Shown: one piece after another, positions 11,358-16,720 of the stretch
How positions within the stretch are numbered: the first letter of the stretch is position 1
Layout: each line of letters opens with the position of its first letter
Assembly: GCA_910587205.1 (NCBI GenBank)
Contig: CAJULZ010000060.1
Span: forward strand, 1-16,720
Source: an uncultured Oscillospiraceae bacterium
GTDB taxonomy: Bacteria > Bacillota > Clostridia > Oscillospirales > Oscillospiraceae
Length of the DNA stretch: 16,720 nt
Direction of reading: 5' to 3'
The notes under the pieces: generated by a model
Databases searched by the model: none
What the model saw: only the letters and a program-made list of their open reading frames with translations
Told to the model about the DNA's origin: nothing
Position numbers and translations under genes: made by a program

Positions 11358-14300
11358 TTACTCGCTGCGCAGGGCCTCCACCGGGTCCTTCTTCGCCGCG
11401 CCCCGGGAGGGCACCAGTCCGGCGAACACAGTGAGTATCACGCTGATGGCCACCAGGATGGCCCCCGCCGCGGGGGGCAGCACCGCCGTGAGGTCGTCCA
11501 GCCCCGTGAGGTTGTGAATCACAGCGTTGATGGGGACGGTGGCCGCCACGCTCACCAGGATGCCCAGCACCCCCGCCGCCAAACCCACAATGAGGGTCTC
11601 CGCGTTGAACACCCGGGACACGTCCCGTTTGGACGCGCCCACGGCCCGGAGTATGCCGATCTCCTTGGTGCGCTCCAGCACGGAGATGTTGGTGATGATG
11701 CCGATCATGATGGACGACACCACCAGGGAGATGGACACGAAGGCGATGAGCAGGTAGCTGATGCCGCTGATGATTCCCGTGATGGAGCTCATGAGGAGGG
11801 CCACGTAGTCGGTGTAAGTGATCTCGTCGTCCTCGCTGGACACGCCGTCGTTGTAGTCCTGGATGAGATCCGCGATCTGGTCCTTCTGGGCGAAGGTGGT
11901 GGCGTAGATGCTGATGGCCGAGGGGGCCTCCAGCCGGGTGCAGCCCAAGAGATCCAGGTTGTCCTCATAGGTGGAGGAGGACCGGGTGGGGGGCATATAG
12001 TGGTCGTAGAGGTAGACGAACTGTTCCAGACCGAAGGGGCCGGGCCCGACCATGGCGGGACTGCCGCCCATCCCGCCCATCCCGGCGGCCATGGACGGGT
12101 CCATCCCGGCGGGCAGGGCGGGCTCCGGCTCCGGGACCGCCTCGTCCGTCTCCCCGGCGGAGCCAAGCTCCAAGGCCGCGTCCAGCATACCCGCCAGCTG
12201 ATCCTGGGGCAGGGCGGCCAGCTGCTGCTCCACCCCGGCAGCGTACTGCTCCCGGACGCTCTGGACGATGGCCTCCTCCACCTTGGAGAACAGCTCCTCA
12301 TCGCTCATGTCGGCGATATAGCCCCGGACGGTGTCGCCGTCCACCCCCATCTCGCCCGCGTACTGCTCCACGATCATGTCCTCGATGGCCTCCCGGGTCA
12401 GGCCGTCCATCTGCTGGGACACCACGCCGTCCACGTACTCCTGGGAGGGCTGGCCCATCACGTCCACGTAGGCCGCCGCCTTCTCGGAGGCAGTGAGGGC
12501 GGACAGGTATTCCGTGACGGCGTCCGCCTTCTCCTCATCGGTAGGCTCCACATCGGATTCTTTGGGAAAGGGCAGGCCCGAGATTACGTCGGTGTCCGGG
12601 TCGTCCAGCTGCTTTTTCAAAATCTCGGTCTCCCCGGTGGTCTCAATGGCGTACCGGGTGAGGGCGCTGGTGTAGCCGATGCCGCCGGACAGCATCCCGT
12701 TCCCGCCGTCCAGCGGCCGGGCGATGCCCGCCACCTTCAGGCGGATGCCGGTGTCGTCGCTGTTATAGAGGAAATCCATCCCCGCCCCGGTTTTGGACAT
12801 GTCGGTGTAGGTGTCGGCGGCCGGGTCGTGCTGGTAGTACTCCGCCGGAAGGATAAGCTTGAAGCCCAGCTCACACAGCTCCTCATAGCTCCAGCTCAGC
12901 TCCCCCAGCTCCACCGTCTCCCCCTTGGACATGGACACCATAGCCTCCTCCATGTCGTCGTGGGGCATCAGCCCCAGGGCGTAGAGCATCAGGTCGGAGA
13001 TCTCGTTGTTCCCGTCCACGAACAGGATGACCTCGTCATAGTTCTCCGGCCAGGAGCCGTAGAGCAGCTCGTAATCCGCCTTCGCCTGGGGCGCGATCAG
13101 CTCGCCGCCCTCCCCGGGCAGCAGCTCCTCCCACACGTCCATGGCGGAGTACATGGAGCCCATCTGTTCAAAATAGGACGAGTAGTCCCCGCCGTACATA
13201 GCGCTCATGGCGTCCTGCATCAGGGTCATCACGTCGCACTGGATGATGTCGCCGTTTTCGTCCTGGGTGTAAATGTCGAAGTCGAAATCATAGCTGTAGT
13301 GGACGTTGGCCATATCCTTGATACCGCCGCCCCCGTTGTCCAGGTATTCCTTGAAGGCCTCCAGGTTGTTGGTCTCCACCTCGGCGTTGAGCATGGAGTC
13401 CATCATGTCATACATGACGGTGGAAGCGTACACCCGGTCGGGGTCCGGGTTGACGGAGCCGCCGCTCCCCCCGGCCTCGCTGTGCCGCGCCCCCATGAGG
13501 GAGGCCATCAGGGCGGTCATATCGGTGCTCTCCGCCTGGATGGTGATGGGGTAGCTGGACAATGTGTCCTCCTGCACCTGGTTGATATAGGTGTTGATGC
13601 CGGTGGACAGGGCCAGGATCAGGGCGATACCGATGATGCCGATGGACCCGGCGAAGGCGGTGAGCACCGTGCGGCCCATTTTGGTGCGCAGATTGGTCAG
13701 CGACAACGACAGCGCGGTGAGGAAGGACATGGAGGTCTTGTGCTCCCCCCTGGCCTGCTTGCCGGTGAGGACGGGGGCAGCCTGCGACCCGTGGTAGGGG
13801 TTGGTATCCCCCGTGACCTGTCCGTCCTTCAGGGTGACGATGCGGGTGGAGTACTGCTGGGCCAGCTCCGGGTTGTGGGTGACCATGATCACCAGCCTGT
13901 CCTGGGCCACCTCCTTGAGCAGCTCCATCACCTGCACGCTGGTCTCGGAGTCCAGCGCGCCGGTGGGCTCGTCGGCCAGGAGTATGTCCGGGTCGTTGAT
14001 CAGGGCCCGGGCGATGGCCACCCGCTGCATCTGCCCGCCGGACATCTGGGAGGGTACCTTGTCCAGCTGGTCGCCCAGCCCCACCCGCTCCAGGGCCTCC
14101 ACCGCCCGGCGGCGGCGCTCCGCCTTGGACACGCCCGCCAGGGTCAGGGCCAGCTCCACGTTGGCCAGCACACTCTGGTGGGGGATGAGGTTATAGCTCT
14201 GGAACACGAAGCCGATGGAGTGGTTGCGGTAGGCGTCCCAATCCCCGTCCTTGTAGTCCTTGGTGGAGCGGCCGTTGATGATAAGATCGCCGCTGGTGTA

Positions 14301-14468
14301 CCGATCCAGACCGCCGATGATGTTCAGCGTGGTAGTCTTGCCGCAGCCCGACGGGCCCAGAATGGACACGAACTCGTTTTCCCGGAACTCCAGGCTGAGG
14401 CCCCGCAGGGCGTTGATCATATTGCCGCCCAGGGTGTACTGTTTGGTGATATTGACAAGTTTCAGCAT
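11358..14468 (-). CDS. MacB/FtsX-type ABC transporter, fused ATPase and permease
   Basis: A 1036-residue single-chain half transporter; two copies would form the active exporter or mechanotransmitter. The ATPase at 1-225 has Walker A GPSGCGKTT (38-46), Q90, signature MSGGQMQRVAIARAL (142-156), Walker B ILLADEPTGALD (162-173) and H198. The permease has TM1 near 268-290, an extracytoplasmic region of about 600 residues, then TM2 (about 900-925), TM3 (about 957-980) and TM4 (about 1000-1020), with the FtsX motif ERTKEIGILRAVGASKRDV. The extracellular domain is much larger than in MacB (about 230) and has a Met/Gly-rich stretch at 789-806. The substrate is unknown; control by the coupled MarR gene suggests efflux of a drug or host compound. 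The start overlaps the MarR stop by 7 bases. Confidence 0.93.
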   Translation of the reverse strand: MLKLVNITKQYTLGGNMINALRGLSLEFRENEFVSILGPSGCGKTTTLNIIGGLDRYTSGDLIINGRSTKDYKDGDWDAYRNHSIGFVFQSYNLIPHQSVLANVELALTLAGVSKAERRRRAVEALERVGLGDQLDKVPSQMSGGQMQRVAIARALINDPDILLADEPTGALDSETSVQVMELLKEVAQDRLVIMVTHNPELAQQYSTRIVTLKDGQVTGDTNPYHGSQAAPVLTGKQARGEHKTSMSFLTALSLSLTNLRTKMGRTVLTAFAGSIGIIGIALILALSTGINTYINQVQEDTLSSYPITIQAESTDMTALMASLMGARHSEAGGSGGSVNPDPDRVYASTVMYDMMDSMLNAEVETNNLEAFKEYLDNGGGGIKDMANVHYSYDFDFDIYTQDENGDIIQCDVMTLMQDAMSAMYGGDYSSYFEQMGSMYSAMDVWEELLPGEGGELIAPQAKADYELLYGSWPENYDEVILFVDGNNEISDLMLYALGLMPHDDMEEAMVSMSKGETVELGELSWSYEELCELGFKLILPAEYYQHDPAADTYTDMSKTGAGMDFLYNSDDTGIRLKVAGIARPLDGGNGMLSGGIGYTSALTRYAIETTGETEILKKQLDDPDTDVISGLPFPKESDVEPTDEEKADAVTEYLSALTASEKAAAYVDVMGQPSQEYVDGVVSQQMDGLTREAIEDMIVEQYAGEMGVDGDTVRGYIADMSDEELFSKVEEAIVQSVREQYAAGVEQQLAALPQDQLAGMLDAALELGSAGETDEAVPEPEPALPAGMDPSMAAGMGGMGGSPAMVGPGPFGLEQFVYLYDHYMPPTRSSSTYEDNLDLLGCTRLEAPSAISIYATTFAQKDQIADLIQDYNDGVSSEDDEITYTDYVALLMSSITGIISGISYLLIAFVSISLVVSSIMIGIITNISVLERTKEIGILRAVGASKRDVSRVFNAETLIVGLAAGVLGILVSVAATVPINAVIHNLTGLDDLTAVLPPAAGAILVAISVILTVFAGLVPSRGAAKKDPVEALRSE

Positions 14469-14920
14469 AGGTCATGGTCTCCTTTGGTTTGCTCAAAAAG
14501 ATAGTCCAGCATTTGGTTGGCCGCCCGGAAACCCCGGTTCAGCTCCTCCTTGGCGTTGGTGGGCAGGGCGTTGAGCAGTTCCATATAGTGGTTGAGCCGG
14601 GCCTGGAGCCGCTCCGCCGCCTCCCTCCCTTTGGAAGTGAGGGACAGGATCACCACCCGGCGGTCTGACGCCTGCCGGGTGCGGGTGAGGAATCCCTCCC
14701 GCTCCAGTTTCTTGCACAGGGAGGAGGCGTTGGCCTGGTCGATGACGGCCAGATCGCTGATGTCGCCCACCGCCGCGTCCTGCTGGTACAGGTGGCACAG
14801 TACGCAGGCCTGGAGAAGGGTGAGGCCCTCCGACTGAACCACGGGGTCCAGCAGCCGGGAGGCCTTGGCCTTCAAGGTCTGGAACTTGGCGAAAACACAA
14901 ATCTGTTCTTCCTCGTGCAC
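14462..14920 (-). CDS. MarR-family transcriptional regulator
   Basis: A 152-residue dimeric winged-helix repressor. The recognition helix region is VGDISDLAVIDQANASSLCKKLEREGFL (52-78), and the wing holds the conserved DRR of ASDRRVVILSLTSKG (85-98). The start is a GTG at 14920 with a near-perfect GGAGGTGATC just upstream. The last codons overlap the ATG of the ABC transporter gene by 7 bases, so translation is coupled and the two are one operon. Two 19-base AT-rich operator-like repeats flank its promoter, consistent with autorepression relieved by a ligand, possibly the transporter's substrate (inference). Confidence 0.93.
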   Translation of the reverse strand: MHEEEQICVFAKFQTLKAKASRLLDPVVQSEGLTLLQACVLCHLYQQDAAVGDISDLAVIDQANASSLCKKLEREGFLTRTRQASDRRVVILSLTSKGREAAERLQARLNHYMELLNALPTNAKEELNRGFRAANQMLDYLFEQTKGDHDLC

Positions 14921-14933
14921 AGGATCACCTCCG

Positions 14934-14952
14934 ATATATTTGCTTCACATAT
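14934..14952 (-). promoter_or_regulatory. Putative MarR operator, downstream copy
   Basis: On the minus strand ATATGTGAAGCAAATATAT, an imperfect palindrome that touches the -10 box. It matches the upstream copy at 16 of 19 positions. Confidence 0.5.
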
Positions 14953-14979
14953 ATTAGCGCGGGCAAACCTTCCTGTCAA
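14951..14979 (-). promoter_or_regulatory. Promoter of the MarR-ABC operon
   Basis: Minus-strand TTGACA (14979-14974), 17-base spacer, TAATAT (14956-14951), 31 bases before the GTG start. Confidence 0.75.
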
Positions 14980-14984
14980 GGAAA

Positions 14985-15003
14985 ATATATGTTGTTCACA
15001 TAT
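14985..15003 (-). promoter_or_regulatory. Putative MarR operator, upstream copy
   Basis: On the minus strand ATATGTGAACAACATATAT, an imperfect palindrome located 5 bases upstream of the -35 box. It is exactly 51 bp from the downstream copy, about five helical turns, so both sites face the same side of the DNA. Confidence 0.5.
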
Positions 15004-15014
15004 TGTTTACAGCG

Positions 15015-15046
15015 AAAAAAAGCCCCCCTCCCAAGGAGAGGGGGGC
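15015..15046 (-). terminator. Rho-independent terminator upstream of the MarR operon
   Basis: A GC stem of about 9 bp (CCCCCCTC paired with GAGGGGGG) read on the minus strand, followed by C and seven T (complement of 15021-15015). It ends transcription arriving from the rhomboid gene, whose stop codon is about 140 bases upstream. Confidence 0.8.
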
Positions 15047-15188
15047 GGGGATGCCCTGCATTCACGCTCCAATTGAGCGTACAACGGGTCGCTTTCCCTT
15101 CGACTCGCTTCACAAACAAAAATGCTCCGTAATTTCCAGTTTGCAAAGCTCGCTCCGGTCCAAGCCCCCCTGTGCGCCTATTGTCGCG

Positions 15189-15776
15189 CTATTTTCTTCC
15201 GGACAGCGCAAACCCCAGCACCGTGCCGCACAGCCCGCCGATGATGTGGGTGAGCTGGGACACGTTGTCGTCCACGAAGACGGCGTCCCACAACTCACCC
15301 CCCAGATAGAAGATGGCCACCAGGATCAGGGTGGTGGGGATGGTGCCGTTGCGCACCCCGCCGAAGGAGGACAACAGGATCATCATAAACACGATACCCG
15401 ACGCGCCCAGCAGGGCGGTACCGGGGAAAAAGAGGAACTGCACCAGCCCGGACACCAGGGCGGTGAACAGGATGGCCCACAGCACGTTCCAGCTTCCGAA
15501 GCGGTCCTCCAAATTGGGCCCCAGCACCAGGATCAGCACCATATTGCCGATGTAGTGGGCATAGCCGCCGTGGCCCAGCACGTGGCCGAAGAAGCGGAAG
15601 AAGCCCAGGGGATCGGCCAGCAGGGAGCAGCGGTAAACGGAGAACAGGGTGGCGTTGGCCCAGCCGTTGGTGAAGTGGTTGGCCGCCAGGGCCGCCAGGC
15701 ACACCAGGGCAAAAGTGATCGTCACCGGGGCGTTGTAGGAGATCTTCATGGTGGGGCGGTTCATATCGCGGGCCAT
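15189..15776 (-). CDS. Rhomboid-family intramembrane serine protease
   Basis: A 195-residue polytopic membrane protein with about six hydrophobic segments, close to the minimal bacterial rhomboid core. The hallmark residues are visible: H75-x3-N79 in GHGGYAHYIGNMVLI, the catalytic Ser126 in GASGIVFMM, and the catalytic His177 in SQLTHIIGG. It would cleave transmembrane substrates inside the bilayer; the substrate is unknown. The start at 15776 (MARDMNRP) is chosen because GAGGTGA lies 6-7 bases upstream. The open frame to 15854 crosses a hairpin and is rejected. It is preceded by an inverted repeat (15799-15835) and followed, about 140 bases downstream, by a strong terminator. Confidence 0.88.
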   Translation of the reverse strand: MARDMNRPTMKISYNAPVTITFALVCLAALAANHFTNGWANATLFSVYRCSLLADPLGFFRFFGHVLGHGGYAHYIGNMVLILVLGPNLEDRFGSWNVLWAILFTALVSGLVQFLFFPGTALLGASGIVFMMILLSSFGGVRNGTIPTTLILVAIFYLGGELWDAVFVDDNVSQLTHIIGGLCGTVLGFALSGRK

Positions 15777-15798
15777 AGGGGTCACCTCGTGGTAAAAG

Positions 15799-15835
15799 AT
15801 ACGGTCAGCCGGATCGGGGGTCCGGCTGACCGTAT
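15799..15835 (-). terminator. 15-bp hairpin between the partial gene and the rhomboid gene
   Basis: A perfect 15-bp inverted repeat (15799-15813 with 15821-15835) with a 7-base loop; on the minus strand it is followed by CTTTTACC. It most likely terminates the transcript of the gene ending at 15870. A TATAAT (15839-15834) overlaps its upstream arm with only a weak -35 (TTCCCT), so it could alternatively lie in the leader of the rhomboid mRNA. Confidence 0.65.
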
Positions 15836-15869
15836 TATAACCGTTTTTCCCCAAAAAGGGAAGGGGGAT

Positions 15870-16673
15870 TTATTCGCCCGGTGGGAGCAGGTCGTGGCGG
15901 GCGGGCTGGATATCCTCCCCCTTGGCTTGGGGAAGCTCACCAACGGGGGACACGCCGCCGGGAATGGCGTCCGCCGGGGCGTCCTCCCCGTGGTACACCG
16001 GGCCGCTCCCATCCACCGGGGTGGCGGTGGGTTCGTTGTCTTGGGTGACGGCGGGGGTGGCCTTGGCGTCCGGCTCCACGGGCTCGGGGGCAGGGTCTTT
16101 GGCCGCATCGTCTGTCAAGGTATCAACCTTGCCGGTAAACAGCCGCACCCGGATGGCGTCCCCCTCGGGGTCCAGCTTAGCCAGCTTGGCCAGCACACTG
16201 TCGGGGACGGCCTCGCCGTTGCTGTACAAATCCACCCCCAGGCAGTTGGCGGTCACGTCCACGCCGATGCCGCAGGACAGCCCCGTGCCGTCCAGGGTGG
16301 CTGTGACCGGGTCCATCAGGCCGTACAGGCGGCTATAGGGGTACTTCGCCCCACAGAACAGCACGTCCGTCCCGCCGAACGCCCGGGCCCGGATTTCCGC
16401 CTCCAGCTCTTCCGTGCGGAAGCTGTTCACAATGGCCACCGTCAGCCGGGATACGTTGTCCGGCCAATCGTTGTCCAGCCACATCCCGGCAAACCACTCC
16501 GGGTACGCGGCAGGCTCCCGCCCGTCAACGCCCCCCATCCACTGGAGCAGCCGCTGGTATTGGCCGATGGCCTCGTCCTGGGAAATAGCCGGGACGTCGT
16601 AGCGCTCGCCGTCCCCGATTTGGATGGGGTCGGGGCCGTCCCCCCGCGGCGGGTCGTCGGGGCTGGGGTCGGG
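15870..16673 (-). CDS. Hypothetical protein, 5' end missing (contig edge)
   Basis: At least 267 residues, N-terminus missing. I do not recognise a family. The central part (about residues 30-170) looks like a folded domain, with LLQWMGGVDGREPAAYPEWF, VSRLTVAIVNSFRTEELEAE and FCGAKYPYSRLYGLMDPVTA. The C-terminal 90 residues are Pro/Ala/Asp/Thr-rich and probably disordered. The composition suggests an exported or surface protein, but the signal peptide that would show this is not in the window. The apparent start upstream of 16673 is not real: the bases there are sequencing adapter, so any protein model beginning with MLFRS is an artefact. The stop is at 15870, followed by the hairpin at 15799-15835. 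Confidence 0.7.
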   Translation of the reverse strand, partial: PDPSPDDPPRGDGPDPIQIGDGERYDVPAISQDEAIGQYQRLLQWMGGVDGREPAAYPEWFAGMWLDNDWPDNVSRLTVAIVNSFRTEELEAEIRARAFGGTDVLFCGAKYPYSRLYGLMDPVTATLDGTGLSCGIGVDVTANCLGVDLYSNGEAVPDSVLAKLAKLDPEGDAIRVRLFTGKVDTLTDDAAKDPAPEPVEPDAKATPAVTQDNEPTATPVDGSGPVYHGEDAPADAIPGGVSPVGELPQAKGEDIQPARHDLLPPGE

Positions 16674-16720
16674 AGATCGGAAGAGCACACGTCTGAACTC
16701 CAGTCACACAACAGCATCTC
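16674..16720 (+). other. Illumina TruSeq adapter with index (assembly artefact)
   Basis: From 16674 the sequence reads AGATCGGAAGAGC and continues as the standard TruSeq read-1 adapter through 16707. It is followed by an 8-base index ACAACAGC (16708-16715) and the first bases ATCTC of the flow-cell segment. These 47 bases are not genomic. Confidence 0.98.

Noticed and set aside
11241..14504. 1087-codon plus-strand open frame
   Set aside because: It lies opposite the ABC transporter gene and is kept open by GC-rich codon bias; its His/Gly/Val-rich translation has no domain.
1..16720. CRISPR array, prophage module or toxin-antitoxin pair
   Set aside because: No regularly spaced direct repeats, no structural phage genes and no recognisable toxin or antitoxin domains were seen.

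Overview
This 16.7-kb window looks like chromosomal DNA from a GC-rich member of the Clostridia, most likely an Oscillospiraceae gut bacterium. The basis is strong AGGAGG-type ribosome binding sites, SigA-type TTGACA/TATAAT promoters, a Firmicutes-type RqcH, a Mini-RNase III, and the overall GC-rich codon use. No ribosomal RNA or named species marker is present, so the family assignment is inference. The sequence is a contig end: the last 47 bases are Illumina adapter, and both terminal genes are cut.

Layout. 1-944 (-): truncated AAA+ ATPase of the SpoVK/CbbX type with a TerB-like N-terminal domain. 1124-2924 (+): a membrane-anchored zinc-ribbon/Big2/SH3 protein, then a protein resembling a degenerate ThyX fold. 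2959-3633 (-): HAD phosphatase. 3706-4501 (-): a three-gene cassette (zinc-ribbon, coil-like protein, sigma-region-4-like HTH) that abuts the divergent promoter of tRNA-Thr(TGT) and tRNA-Tyr(GTA) (4619-4802, +). 4803-5302 holds terminators, tRNA-derived repeats and one candidate micro-ORF. 5303-6331 (+): N-terminally anchored alpha/beta hydrolase. 6332-6908 is a convergent intergenic region full of inverted repeats, including a 189-bp MITE-like element that can fold into two tandem four-way junctions.

From 6909 to the end everything is on the minus strand. One probable operon is mrnC, rqcH, PaaI-type thioesterase (9645 down to 6909). A second is a GNAT pair (10721 down to 9753) behind a promoter whose leader folds into another cloverleaf. 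Next come a DUF3788 protein, then a MarR regulator translationally coupled to a 1036-residue MacB-type ABC transporter with two putative MarR operators around the promoter, then a rhomboid protease, and the 5'-truncated end of an unrecognised, probably exported protein.

The genes are mostly housekeeping or ordinary accessory functions: 23S rRNA maturation and ribosome quality control, export controlled by MarR, and small-molecule acetylation. I found no CRISPR array, defence island or complete mobile element. The most unusual material is non-coding: the cloverleaf-forming repeats, and an identical 12-mer placed 18 bp upstream of the -35 box of two unlinked promoters.
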